DNA of 62,705 bases from the NCBI GenBank assembly GCA_018266875.1, contig JAFDZR010000008.1, positions 1 to 62,705 on the forward strand, in the 5' to 3' direction. A program made the position numbers and the translations under genes. Source of the stretch: Bacteroidota bacterium (lineage in GTDB: Bacteria; Bacteroidota; Ignavibacteria; Tepidaquicellales; Tepidaquicellaceae). This document shows positions 26,926 through 36,336 of this stretch, one piece after another (position 1 is the first letter of the stretch; each line of letters opens with the position of its first letter). The notes under the pieces are model-generated. The model was given only the letters and a program-made list of their open reading frames with translations. It was not told the origin of the DNA and searched no databases.

Positions 26926-28407
26926 CTAAGCAATTTTTTTAATTATTTTTTTATTTTGTAATTTGCTTTCCAGATCATCTAAAATATCAAAAAGCCAGAT
27001 TTTGTCATAGGTTTCTGTTTTTATTATGTCATCTCTTAAATTCCTCAATAAATAAAGATCATAACTTTTTACTTCAATATTAATTTTTATATCGACAAGC
27101 TTTTTTAAGTAAATTAAAAAGTTATTAAATGCACTTGAAATAAATTCAGAAAGTGTCTTGTCAAAATTAATAAACTCTTTATTGCTTTTAATTAAAGATA
27201 AAACTCTGTCAAAGTCACCTGTTTCAAAATACATTTTTAATTCAACTTTTTTCATATAAATCTTCTCCTGAATATTACGCGGAATAAATTCCGATAAAAA
27301 TCCGAACGCAGAATTAAAATCTTTTTTATGTCTGAGAATATAAATTTTACCCATTGCTAAATGATTTTCTTTATTAACCGGATTCAGCCGGTCTTTGAAT
27401 GAATCTATAAATTTTTCACACCAGTTCAGTTTATTTAATTTTAAAGATATTTCAATTATCATGACAAAAAGGTTAGGGTCGAAATAATCTTTTTCAAAAG
27501 CTGTATATACTTTATTTTTAAGAATGAAATCTATCAGGTCAAATTGCTCTTTCAGAAATTTATTTTCATTCTTGTTGATCTGTACCTTGCAATATGAGAA
27601 GATTATTGCACCCATATTGAAACTTGTTCTTCTATCCAATATACTTAAATTTTCATGGAATAGCTTTTTCAACTCATAAAATTTATCATCGTTATCAGGG
27701 TGCACCGTAATATAAAGAGCGGTAAAATAAATTCTTGATATTATATCTTTCCTGATTTCTGATTTTTCAAAAAAATCAACTACCTGTTCTATCAGTTTAT
27801 ATTCAGGACTCAGGTTAGAATATATCTTTGAAGTAATCAAAAAATTATAATTTAAATAAAAAAAGGTTGAGAAAAAAAAAGATAAAAAGTATTTGTTGGA
27901 ATTCGCAGTTGTGAATTTTGAGCTTTTATTGGGAGCAAATCGCTGAAAATAAACCTGTTCAAGATCATCAAATAAAAACGAATCATAAGATGTTCCAAGT
28001 TTCAATTTCGACTTTGAAATCAACAATTTATAAGTTTTCATTTTTTTTTCAAACTGACTATTAATCGCTCTTTGTCTTAACGCCCTCAGCAACTTATACC
28101 CTTCGGAAAACTTTTCATTTTCTTTGTCTTCAAGAATGAGAAATTTTTCAGCAAGTTTGTTTAATTCATAAATAAGATTTTTCATTACTCCATAACTGAA
28201 TTTCCTGCCGGGAAAAATAGCATTCCATATAAATTCCTTACTCATTGATTCGTCCCTGAAATCAGGAGAAACTTTCTTCAGGTATTTTACTAATTTTACA
28301 AGGTTTGCGTTTTTGTTAAAATACGGTGACTCTGCGAGATCTTCAAAAGATTTGAAATCTTCTTTGCTGAAGGTTTTTATAATTTCAATTGCTGTGCTTT
28401 TTATCAT
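26926..28407 (-). CDS. Unknown helical-repeat protein, 'SPxFNK' family, member B
   Basis: A 493-residue cytoplasmic-looking protein. The family N-terminus is clear (FEDLAESPYFNKNANLVKLV, then FIWNAIFPGRKFSYGVMKNLIYEL, residues ~20-85), as is the C-terminus (KIWLFDILDDLESK). The interior is very rich in Lys, Asn, Phe and Tyr and predicted alpha-helical, with helix pairs such as AMGKIYILRHKKDFNSAFGFLSEF resembling TPR. DNA is visibly more AT-rich than the enzyme genes to the left. It is convergent with the truncated FG-GAP gene and divergent from the T9SS protein gene at 29122, with a long (714-base) palindrome-rich intergenic region between them. Function unknown. Confidence 0.8.
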   Translation of the reverse strand: MIKSTAIEIIKTFSKEDFKSFEDLAESPYFNKNANLVKLVKYLKKVSPDFRDESMSKEFIWNAIFPGRKFSYGVMKNLIYELNKLAEKFLILEDKENEKFSEGYKLLRALRQRAINSQFEKKMKTYKLLISKSKLKLGTSYDSFLFDDLEQVYFQRFAPNKSSKFTTANSNKYFLSFFFSTFFYLNYNFLITSKIYSNLSPEYKLIEQVVDFFEKSEIRKDIISRIYFTALYITVHPDNDDKFYELKKLFHENLSILDRRTSFNMGAIIFSYCKVQINKNENKFLKEQFDLIDFILKNKVYTAFEKDYFDPNLFVMIIEISLKLNKLNWCEKFIDSFKDRLNPVNKENHLAMGKIYILRHKKDFNSAFGFLSEFIPRNIQEKIYMKKVELKMYFETGDFDRVLSLIKSNKEFINFDKTLSEFISSAFNNFLIYLKKLVDIKINIEVKSYDLYLLRNLRDDIIKTETYDKIWLFDILDDLESKLQNKKIIKKIA

Positions 28408-28860
28408 ATCTGTAAATTGAATTTAGATTTAAAGACTATTTTTCAATCAGCTGAATGCAGATGATTAATACGATTTAAAAGTATTCAACAGATTTTGCAA
28501 CCAAAATTAACATTTCTTATCATCACAAACAATTTTTTTCGAAGTGAAAATTAATAAATAAATTGTTTGAAAATCATCTGAATTCAACATATTTAATATA
28601 ATTTCACCTTCATACCGAAGTGGAAATCTGAAAAAAGTCGGTTTTGAAAAATATTCAAGTGAGTTTACTTTTGTACAGAATTTAGTTTTGATCAAAAACT
28701 TTTTTGAAATTTAATTTCTAAACTGAGTGACATCAGAAAAAACATACCGGATAAATATTGCTGTAGAATAATCCAATAGATTATTTCAAAAGAATATTTC
28801 AAAAAACTGTTCATACATTATTTACAACTTCCCGAATGTCACTCAGGAAAAGCCGGATAT
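28408..28860. other. Non-coding AT-rich region
   Basis: No convincing gene; a 62-codon minus-strand frame (28507-28695) has no recognisable features. It probably contains the promoter of helical member B. Confidence 0.4.
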
Positions 28861-29065
28861 CCCGTTTCAGAAATGAAACGGGAAGGAAGGCGGATGATTT
28901 GGTCCGCCGCAGGCGGATTGGAATTTATTGCAATTTTAGATTTATCTTGCTTCGCGGAGCGGGGATTTTGGATTGTTTAATTATTTAACCCGCTTCCTGC
29001 TTCGCAAGGCGAGCTCGAGATTTACCTGCCTAAGGCATGGCGAGTTTTAAATCCTCTTAGCCAGA
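28861..29065. repeat. Cluster of short palindromic repeats
   Basis: Several hairpins lie in a row: CCCGTTTCA-GAAA-TGAAACGGG (28861-28882, perfect 9-bp stem with a GNRA-type loop), CCGCC-GCA-GGCGG (28904-28916), CTTCGCGGAG at ~28951, CTTCGCAAGG at ~29001, CCTGCCTAAGGCATGGC (~29026-29042) and CCTCTTAGCCAGATGAGG (~29051-29068). These are REP-like elements. The 17 bases at 28901-28917 recur inverted and identical inside a coding region at 31460-31476. Confidence 0.75.
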
Positions 29066-29121
29066 TGAGGCTTGAAACTATAAATAATCAAAATTTTAAA
29101 AAACATTTTTTTTAATTAAAT

Positions 29122-30504
29122 ATGAAAGGTCAAACAATGAAATCATTTCAAATTACATTTTATCTTTTTTGTTTTTTGGGGAATATTTTCTCTCAGCAAG
29201 TATCGGTTGCTCAATGGTCACAAAGTGGAAATTTATCTAATCTTGTTGGTTACCCATTTATTTCAGTAGCCGATTCCAATGTAGTCTGGATAGCCGGCGG
29301 AACTTCTAATCCCGTAGTTTACAGAACAGTTAACGGAGGTGTTAACTGGACATCCATACCTGTAACCGGACTTCCTTTTGTACTCTCTGGTGTCGCTGCT
29401 AAAGATTCTTTGACAGCTTTTGTTTGCGACTACGCAGGAGATCCGCAAAACGGAGGAAATGCGAAAGTCTTTAAAACTACAAATGCAGGAAATAGCTGGA
29501 CACTTGTTGATTCAACAGGAGGTTTAGCAGGTTATTTTAACGGCATTCAGTTTTCAAAATCCAATCCACAGTTTGGAATAGCTTTCAGTGATCCGCCGGA
29601 TGGTGGCGGAAATCCTTTTTTTCTGCTTAAAACAACTAATGGAGGAAGTAACTGGATTAGACAAAGTCCACCCGGAGTTACTCAATCTTATGGTTATTTT
29701 CATTCTCTTTTTACAATAGACCCTTTGTTCTATGGTTTTCTTACTTTTAGTTTCAATTCAGGATCTGTTAAACCATACATTACAAACAACGGAGGATTAA
29801 ACTGGCAATTAAGTCAGGTCAGTATTCCGAATAATATATTAAGTGACGTTGTTTTCAGTGATAATAAACAAACCGGAATAATGGTAGGTGGAAATATTCC
29901 CAAAATTAGCCGGACAACAAATGCAGGAGTTACATGGGATACTGTAAATACAAATTCGCAAATATCCGGATACGCCGGAGCATGCTGGATTTCCGGAACA
30001 AACACAGTTTTTATAAACTCGGAATCAAATACAAATGACAATACTATTCTGAGAAGTGATGACGGAGGTGTTACATGGAGTCCGCAGACAACTGCAAATA
30101 CTACAGGACTTGTAGAAATTGATTATGCAAGATATAATAATGTAATTGTTGCATATTGTGTTTCTGAAATTGGCGATATAATTAAAACAAGACAATCTGT
30201 TCAGCCGGTTGGAATATCTCAATTGTCAAATACAATTCCCGAAAAATTTACTATAAAACAAAATTATCCAAATCCTTTCAATCCGGAAACTAAGATCAAT
30301 TACGAATTAGAGATTACAAATTATGTGACTCTTGTTGTTTATGATGTTTTGGGAAATGAATTAAAAACTTTAGTTAATAATAAACAAAATGCGGGAAGTT
30401 ATTCTGTGAATTTTGATGGAGCCGGACTTCCAAGCGGTGTTTATTTTTACAAGCTGAGTGTAGATGGTTTTGCTGAAACAAAATCTATGGTTCTTTTAAA
30501 GTGA
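29122..30504 (+). CDS. Secreted YCF48/BNR propeller protein with T9SS type A sorting domain
   Basis: A 460-residue exported protein. A second in-frame ATG at 29137 gives a tighter signal peptide (MKSFQITFYLFCFLGNIFSQQ), so either start is possible. Residues ~35-370 carry propeller turns (TVNGGVNW, TTNAGNSW, TTNGGSNW, NNGGLNW, TTNAGVTW, SDDGGVTW), about six blades in the YCF48/BNR style. The C-terminal ~85 residues are T9SS type A (NYPNPFNPET, VYDVLGNEL, SGVYFYKL, ending KSMVLLK). It resembles the 406-residue protein at 2219 and probably binds extracellular ligands. It is divergent from helical member B and upstream of the 1501-residue FG-GAP gene. Confidence 0.86.
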   Translation: MKGQTMKSFQITFYLFCFLGNIFSQQVSVAQWSQSGNLSNLVGYPFISVADSNVVWIAGGTSNPVVYRTVNGGVNWTSIPVTGLPFVLSGVAAKDSLTAFVCDYAGDPQNGGNAKVFKTTNAGNSWTLVDSTGGLAGYFNGIQFSKSNPQFGIAFSDPPDGGGNPFFLLKTTNGGSNWIRQSPPGVTQSYGYFHSLFTIDPLFYGFLTFSFNSGSVKPYITNNGGLNWQLSQVSIPNNILSDVVFSDNKQTGIMVGGNIPKISRTTNAGVTWDTVNTNSQISGYAGACWISGTNTVFINSESNTNDNTILRSDDGGVTWSPQTTANTTGLVEIDYARYNNVIVAYCVSEIGDIIKTRQSVQPVGISQLSNTIPEKFTIKQNYPNPFNPETKINYELEITNYVTLVVYDVLGNELKTLVNNKQNAGSYSVNFDGAGLPSGVYFYKLSVDGFAETKSMVLLK

Positions 30505-30539
30505 GACGGGAGATGTGAGATGTCAGACGATTTTACCTC

Positions 30540-30620
30540 CCCAAGCATGGGCTTGGGAAAGAGTAGGGTTTTTCAACTTTTAACTTTTAACTTTTAACTT
30601 TCAACTTTCAACTTTTAACT
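30540..30620. repeat. Palindrome plus CTTTTAA tandem heptamers
   Basis: CCCAAGC-ATGG-GCTTGGG (30540-30557) is followed by about seven TTTCAAC/TTTTAAC heptamers (30572-30620) running up to the next start codon. The same heptamer tract precedes the genes at 54062 and 58403 and follows member G at 50939. Confidence 0.75.
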
Positions 30621-30637
30621 AATTAAAAAAAACAAAA

Positions 30638-33600
30638 ATGAAAAAACTAAATTTCACTTTAGTAATTTTGATCCTTTCGGGTGTGATCTTATCCGGATTC
30701 ACTTTTGAAAAATCAGAGAATTACAAATTAAGTTTTACTGCAAACTCTCCTCTGGATCTTTCCGGATTGTTAAAAAAGTCAGAAGTTAAAAAAGACGAAA
30801 GCAATCCGGAGTCGTCTGACTGGTATACGGAAGCCTTGTCGAACATTCAGAAAGCCGAGTATAATGTTTCATTCAGCGAAGATCTCAATGCATTCCAGTC
30901 GCCTAACCGAGCCAATAATATGAGATTCGTTTATAACAAAAACGGCTTTACGGCAATGCTTAGAAATAATAAAGTGGCTATGTTCGATGAGTCTGATAAA
31001 ACGATTGAAGAGAAAAATAAGAAGTATAATTATCTTGATGAGTGGAAAGTCAATTTCAAAATAGAAAATGTTTCAAAAGAATTAAATTCAAACACTGAAA
31101 ATCATTATACTGATTTTGATGGAAATGAATTCAATACAAGTAATAATCAGATCTCAATTGAAAATGAAAACTTAAGAATTCAATACTTAAATGATGAGAA
31201 AGGAATGAGACAGGATTTCATTGTAAAGAATAAACCGGAAGGCGACGGGCAGTTGAGATTAAATATAAATGCAGACACAGAACTTAAAATGATCACAGGT
31301 GCTGATGCTTTAATGTTTAAAGATGATAAAGGAGATTTGAAATTAAAATATGCAGCACTGAAAGTTTGGGATGCAAATGGTAAAGAACTAAGAGCTTACT
31401 TTGAAGAGAAATTACAAATTTCAAATGACAAATTACAAATAGAAAATCAGGAAAAACAATCCGCCTGCGGCGGACCAAATCAAAAAAATCATAAATCCCA
31501 AATCCAAAATTCCAATTTCCAAATTGTAGTTAACGATGACGAAGCCGTCTATCCAATAACAATCGATCCGCTTTCATCAGTAGCAAACTGGACTGCTGAG
31601 ATTAATCAGGCATCAGCGAACTTCGGGTGGAGCGTAGCAACTGCAGGTGATGTAAACGGTGACGGATATTCTGACGTAATTGTCGGTGCGCCGAATTATG
31701 ATAATGGTCAGACAGATGAAGGCGGAGTGTTTGTTTATTACGGATCAATAACCGGATTGTCATTATCGCCAAGCTGGACAAAAGAGATCAATCAGGCATC
31801 AGCAAATTTCGGATGGAGTGTGGCAACGGCAGGCGATGTAAATGGTGACGGCAATAGTGATGTGATAATCGGTGCGCCGAATTACGACAGTGTCCAGTCA
31901 AATGAAGGAAGAGCTTACATTTATTTAGGTTCGTTAAGCGGATTACAATCCGGATATATATGGAAGTTTGAAGTTGATCAGGTTGATGCAAAATTCGGTT
32001 ACAGTGTAGCCTGCGCCGGAGACATTGATAATGACGGATACAGTGATGTAATAATCGGCAGCCCCTTTTATGACAATGGTCAGACTGATGAAGGAAGAGT
32101 TTATTCGTTCAACGGTAGCTCAACAGGTTTAAATCTGGTAACTGCGGACTGGACTTACGAAAGCAATCAGACTTCTGCGCAGTTGGGATTCAGTGTCGCT
32201 ACTGCAGGAGATGTAAACGGTGACGGAGCCTCTGATGTGATAATCGGAGCAAATTTATATGATAATGGAGCTACTATAAATGCCGGAAGAGTATATGTAT
32301 TTAACAGTTTTCACGGAGCCCTTCCTTCCACTCCAAACACAACGAAGAACGGATCACGTACAGATGAAAATTTCGGATGGAGTGTGAGTACAGCAGGAGA
32401 TGTAAATGGTGACGGATATTCTGATATAATTATTGGCTCACCTTTCTATTACGGAGGTCAGACAGATGAAGGGAAATGTTTTGTGTATCCCGGTTCATCA
32501 TCCGGAATCGCCGCCACCGCAATATGGTCAGCAGAGAGTGATCATACCGGAGGACAATTCGGGATCAGTGTTTCAACAGCCGGTGATATGAATGGAGATG
32601 GATATGCAGATATAATTGCAGGAGGAAATTATCTTGATAATGGTCAGACAGATGAAGGTAGAGCTTTAGTTTATCTGGGATATTCAGGTGGTATAAGAAC
32701 AAATTCAGAAGTTATTTATGAAAGTAATCAGGCAAGTTCACAGTTTGGATATAGTGTAGCAACTGCCGGAGACATAAACGGCGACGGATTCAGCGATGTA
32801 ATATGCGGTGCGTATAATTTTGATAATCCAAACACAAATGAAGGAGCGGCTTTTGTTTATCTCGGATCTGCAGCAGGTATGAGCGCTTCATCAAACTGGA
32901 GTGCGGAAGGAAATCAGGCATACGCATATTTTGGTAATTCTGTATGCACAGCAGGAGATGTGAACGGCGACGGATATTCTGATGTAATAATTGGAGCACA
33001 TTTATTTGATAATGGTCAAAGCGAAGAAGGGGCTGCTTTTGTTTTTCACGGATCAGCTTCCGGCTTGTCACCATTCTCAAACTGGAGTGCGGAAGGAAAT
33101 CAGGCAAATATATATTTTGGTTATTCTGTATCTACAGCAGGTGATGTAAATGGTGACGGTTATTCTGATGTGATAATTGGTGCATTTGGATATGGAAATG
33201 GACAAAACAGCGAAGGAGCAGCTTTTGTATATCATGGTTCAGCTTCCGGATTATCTATAACTTCAAACTGGAGTGCGGAAGGAAATCAGGTAGAAGCAGA
33301 TTTCGGCATTTCAGTATCCACAGCAGGGGATGTAAATGGGGACGGATTTTCTGATGTAATAGTTGGTGCTTCTTATTTTGATAATGGTCAATCCAATGAA
33401 GGGGCTGCTTTTGTTTATCACGGATCTGCTTCAGGATTATCATTAACTTCAAACTGGAGTGCTGAAGGAAATCAGGTAGAAGCTTTACTTGGTAATTCAG
33501 TATCTACTGCGGGTGATGTAAACGGCGACGGATATTCTGATGTAATAATTGGTGCTTACTACTATGATAATGGACAAACTAATGAAGGAGCAGCATTTGT

Positions 33601-35143
33601 TAGTCATGGATCAGCTTCGGGATTATCTTTATATCCAAACTGGATCGGAGAAAAAAATCAGGCATATGCAGGGTTTGGATATTCGGTTTCTTCAGCCGGA
33701 GATGTAAACGGCGACGGATATTCTGATGTAATAGTTGGAGCATATACTTTTGATAATGGACAAACTGACGAAGGAGCAGCATTTGTTTATCACGGATCAT
33801 CTGCAGGAATATCTATAACTTCAAACTGGACAGCGGAAGGAAATCAGGCATATGCAAATTTTGGTTATTCAGTTTCCTCAGCAGGAGATGTAAACGGCGA
33901 TGGTTATTCTGATGTAATAGTTGGAGCACCTTCTATAGATAATGGTATATCTGAACAGGGAGCAGCATATGTTTATCAAGGATCAGCGACAGTATTATCT
34001 TTAACTTCAAACTGGAACGCGTCAGGAAATCAGGCATATGCAAATTTTGGTAGATCTGTATCCACAGCAGGAGATGTAAACGGCGACGGATATTCTGATG
34101 TAATAGCTGGAGCAAATGCTTTTGATAATGGCCAAACTGATGAAGGAGCTGCGTTTGTATATTACGGCGGAAATGATGCCGGAGGATTGCAGGCAACAGT
34201 TCGTCAATATAAATTCGGAACTTCGACTGTAGTTTCTTCAGGAAGCAATACAGGAGATGCAGGTAAAGTCAGACTTCAGCATTTTGCAAAAAGTCCGTTT
34301 GGCAGATCAAACGGAAGAGTAGTTTATGAAATTAAAGAAAACGGAATTCCATTCTCCGGAAGCATAATCTCGAACAGTACCTCATATGACAGTACGCCTC
34401 CTTCATATACAAACCTCGGATTAACAGGAACAAATATTTCACAGGACATGACAGGGTTTAATTCATCTAAATTATACAAATGGAGAGCGCGGACACAGTA
34501 TAAAATGACAAGTTCACCTTTCCAGAAATTCAGTCCGTGGAGATATTATACAAATTATGTCCCGAATCCTTCGGCCGGTTTCAGACCAAAGAGCAATTTA
34601 CTTTATCTGAATCTTACTATGTTCATTGAAGGTTTTTATAATGCCGGAACTGATGCTATGGTCGGAGACACTGTAAAAGTTTTTCTTAGAAACAGTTCTT
34701 CGCCTTACTCTATTGTGGATTCTTCAAAATCATTTGTCAGTTCCGCAGGTTTGGGAATATACACATTCTCTAATGCTGTAAACGGAACAAATTATTATAT
34801 TCATATGAAACACAGAAATTCCATTGAGACATGGAGCAAAACAGTTCAACAGTTCACTTCTTCAGCATTGGCATATAATTTCACGACAGCCAATACGCAG
34901 GCATACGGAAACAATATGATACAGATAGATGCATCACCTGTGAAGTTTGGAATCTACAGTGGTGATGTAAATCAGGACGGCACGATAGATCTTGCTGACG
35001 GTAGTCTTATCGATAATGATGCGTTTAATTTTGTATCAGGGTACGTTTCCACAGATGTAAACGGAGACGGAATAGTTGATCTTGCCGATGCAGTGTTTAC
35101 GGATAATAACGGATTTAATTTTGTCGGGAAGATAACACCTTAA
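30638..35143 (+). CDS. Giant secreted FG-GAP protein (14 repeats) with EF-hand C-terminal module
   Basis: A 1501-residue exported protein with signal peptide MKKLNFTLVILILSGVILSG. Residues ~30-310 form an N-terminal beta domain ending in the familiar DEAVYPITIDPL strand. Then come 14 FG-GAP/integrin-alpha-like repeats of about 60 residues (~316-1176), each with AGDVNGDGYSDVI(I/V)GA, a calcium-binding D-x-N-x-D-G loop. Fourteen would make two seven-bladed propellers. A fibronectin-like region follows (~1185-1320), then the shared module: KHRNSIETWS, loops from ~1443, end NFVGKITP. An in-frame palindrome-containing insertion occupies about residues 259-298. Likely a calcium-dependent surface adhesion or scaffold protein. 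Confidence 0.88.
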   Translation: MKKLNFTLVILILSGVILSGFTFEKSENYKLSFTANSPLDLSGLLKKSEVKKDESNPESSDWYTEALSNIQKAEYNVSFSEDLNAFQSPNRANNMRFVYNKNGFTAMLRNNKVAMFDESDKTIEEKNKKYNYLDEWKVNFKIENVSKELNSNTENHYTDFDGNEFNTSNNQISIENENLRIQYLNDEKGMRQDFIVKNKPEGDGQLRLNINADTELKMITGADALMFKDDKGDLKLKYAALKVWDANGKELRAYFEEKLQISNDKLQIENQEKQSACGGPNQKNHKSQIQNSNFQIVVNDDEAVYPITIDPLSSVANWTAEINQASANFGWSVATAGDVNGDGYSDVIVGAPNYDNGQTDEGGVFVYYGSITGLSLSPSWTKEINQASANFGWSVATAGDVNGDGNSDVIIGAPNYDSVQSNEGRAYIYLGSLSGLQSGYIWKFEVDQVDAKFGYSVACAGDIDNDGYSDVIIGSPFYDNGQTDEGRVYSFNGSSTGLNLVTADWTYESNQTSAQLGFSVATAGDVNGDGASDVIIGANLYDNGATINAGRVYVFNSFHGALPSTPNTTKNGSRTDENFGWSVSTAGDVNGDGYSDIIIGSPFYYGGQTDEGKCFVYPGSSSGIAATAIWSAESDHTGGQFGISVSTAGDMNGDGYADIIAGGNYLDNGQTDEGRALVYLGYSGGIRTNSEVIYESNQASSQFGYSVATAGDINGDGFSDVICGAYNFDNPNTNEGAAFVYLGSAAGMSASSNWSAEGNQAYAYFGNSVCTAGDVNGDGYSDVIIGAHLFDNGQSEEGAAFVFHGSASGLSPFSNWSAEGNQANIYFGYSVSTAGDVNGDGYSDVIIGAFGYGNGQNSEGAAFVYHGSASGLSITSNWSAEGNQVEADFGISVSTAGDVNGDGFSDVIVGASYFDNGQSNEGAAFVYHGSASGLSLTSNWSAEGNQVEALLGNSVSTAGDVNGDGYSDVIIGAYYYDNGQTNEGAAFVSHGSASGLSLYPNWIGEKNQAYAGFGYSVSSAGDVNGDGYSDVIVGAYTFDNGQTDEGAAFVYHGSSAGISITSNWTAEGNQAYANFGYSVSSAGDVNGDGYSDVIVGAPSIDNGISEQGAAYVYQGSATVLSLTSNWNASGNQAYANFGRSVSTAGDVNGDGYSDVIAGANAFDNGQTDEGAAFVYYGGNDAGGLQATVRQYKFGTSTVVSSGSNTGDAGKVRLQHFAKSPFGRSNGRVVYEIKENGIPFSGSIISNSTSYDSTPPSYTNLGLTGTNISQDMTGFNSSKLYKWRARTQYKMTSSPFQKFSPWRYYTNYVPNPSAGFRPKSNLLYLNLTMFIEGFYNAGTDAMVGDTVKVFLRNSSSPYSIVDSSKSFVSSAGLGIYTFSNAVNGTNYYIHMKHRNSIETWSKTVQQFTSSALAYNFTTANTQAYGNNMIQIDASPVKFGIYSGDVNQDGTIDLADGSLIDNDAFNFVSGYVSTDVNGDGIVDLADAVFTDNNGFNFVGKITP
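31411..31530 (+). repeat. Intergenic-type repeat inserted in frame inside the FG-GAP gene
   Basis: This coding stretch consists of ACAAATTTCAAATGACAAATT-type units and the palindrome CCGCC-TGC-GGCGG (31461-31473), which elsewhere are intergenic. It encodes a Gln/Asn/Lys-rich, low-complexity peptide splitting a beta domain that would read ...RAYFE|IVVNDDEAVYPIT... The 120 bases keep the frame. Confidence 0.75.
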
Positions 35144-35259
35144 TTTAAATTGCAAATTGCAAATGTCAAATAATTTGAAAGAGTAACTGTTAACTGTTAA
35201 ACTGTAACTGATAACTGGTAACTGGTATCTTGCTCTTCACAGCAATTAACTGATCGTGA
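35051..35259 (+). repeat. 209-bp duplicated segment, copy 2
   Basis: By eye one mismatch to 25317-25525. It holds the 3' end of the 1501-residue gene plus the non-coding flank. Beyond 35259 the sequences differ completely. The rest of the gap to 35366 shows nothing further. Confidence 0.9.
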
Positions 35260-35366
35260 ATTATTATTTCTGACGGAATTAAGAAAAATTAAGTTATCTG
35301 AAGATGTGATGTTTGCTTTACGGATAAGAAATCCCTGCAGTTGATTTTTAAAGGACAGAGTTATAA

Positions 35367-35537
35367 TCAGTCAGAGGAGCTGTAAGGGTTTCTTTTCCTT
35401 GGAGCGATCACCTGATCGTTTACAGGATAGATCTTTTTGCCTTTTGGATTTTTGTCAATAAGCTTTTCTATTTCATTAAGCTTATATTTTATTTCCTTTA
35501 TTAGTTTTTTAATATTGGAAACTTCATGAGTTTTCAT
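35367..35537 (-). CDS. Small basic protein, 56 residues, unknown
   Basis: The minus-strand frame starts at ATG 35535-35537 and ends TGA 35367-35369. The product begins MKTHEVSNIKKLIKEIKYKL, a strongly amphipathic charged helix, and continues with NEIEKLIDKNPKGKKIY and a basic tail (APRKRNPYSSSD). It has no signal peptide. It could be a small DNA- or RNA-associated protein, or a chance frame. The coherent helix and clean stop support a real gene. It lies just downstream (same strand) of the 86-residue gene at 35744. Confidence 0.45.
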   Translation of the reverse strand: MKTHEVSNIKKLIKEIKYKLNEIEKLIDKNPKGKKIYPVNDQVIAPRKRNPYSSSD

Positions 35538-35743
35538 TTTATTTTTTTTAAGTTAAATAATTTTACCGCATATAAATTAATACGCCGGTTTTAGTTGAAT
35601 TTAAGAATGAAAATTTCCCGGTAATATTCCGGGTGATCAGAAAAAATTTGAAAAGATGTTTAATTTATGAGAGATGCAATATTCTAAAATTGGATTTATT
35701 CATACAGAAGCTGTGAACGAAATGTTAAAATTTTAGAGGTTAT

Positions 35744-36004
35744 TTATCGTCTGTTCTTTCTTTTGTTTTTTGCATCCAGAAATTCCTTTATCTGTGAGAG
35801 GAAGTTTTCAGCATCCTTATTATCCTTGGCATTATTGTTGTTCCCGAATGCCCCTCCGTGTTCCTTAAGTATGTTCAGATATTCTATTACTTCCGGAAGA
35901 TCCAGTCTGATCTTTCCCGTTATCATATCATTTAATCTGCAGGACTGGGGACCGGAGAACCTGGAATCAATTGAAACCAGTATCTCTTTTAACTTTTTAT
36001 CCAT
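35744..36004 (-). CDS. Small protein, 86 residues, unknown
   Basis: An 86-residue product with helical, charged segments (MDKKLKEILVSIDSRFSG, LDLPEVIEYLNILKEHGG), an Asn-rich linker (GNNNNAKDNKDAEN) and a basic C-terminus (DAKNKRKNRR). No signal peptide. The ordinary composition and a pattern of hydrophobic residues at helix spacing make it plausible. No family is recognised. It may form a short operon with the 56-residue gene 206 bases downstream. Confidence 0.55.
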   Translation of the reverse strand: MDKKLKEILVSIDSRFSGPQSCRLNDMITGKIRLDLPEVIEYLNILKEHGGAFGNNNNAKDNKDAENFLSQIKEFLDAKNKRKNRR

Positions 36005-36180
36005 ATAAAATTTTATTTAAAATAACTTAATCCCGTCTAAGTTCAAATATCATTAAAACTGCTTAACTTCCTGCGCATACAATTCACTGAAATTCGTCAA
36101 TTTCACAATAGCCGGCGATTTTCTTTGTTAATTACCAGTCTGACCTCAGATACTACAGTCGGGGAGGCATTCAGTCGAAA

Positions 36181-36237
36181 GTACGCTCACTCCATTAAAT
36201 TCTGATTTCTTAAACTAAACGTTTTGGACACTATTGA
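36181..36237 (+). repeat. Solo inverted-repeat element end
   Basis: About 57 bases (GTACGCTCACTCC... to GTTTTGGACACTATTGA) match the right-hand end of the MITE-like element (62604-62659) with few differences, including the block GATTTCTTAAACTAAACGTTTTGGA. No partner left end is seen nearby, so it is a fragment. The rest of 36005-36336 shows no gene. Confidence 0.7.
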
Positions 36238-36336
36238 TAAAATATATTACTGACTTTTCAGAATTTTGTTTTTAATAAATTTAATAATCATTAAATTCAG
36301 TAACTCTGTAACTTACAATTATAACATTAACCTTTC

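Noticed and set aside
28507-28695. 62-codon minus-strand frame
   Set aside because: No domain, poor composition, lies in an AT-rich leader; likely chance.
28861-29065. CRISPR array
   Set aside because: The palindromes differ from each other and spacing is irregular; no repeat-spacer pattern and no cas genes.
32790-34207. Series of minus-strand frames rich in Leu, His and Arg inside the 1501-residue gene
   Set aside because: They are antisense reflections of the FG-GAP repeats; their repetition follows the sense repeats.
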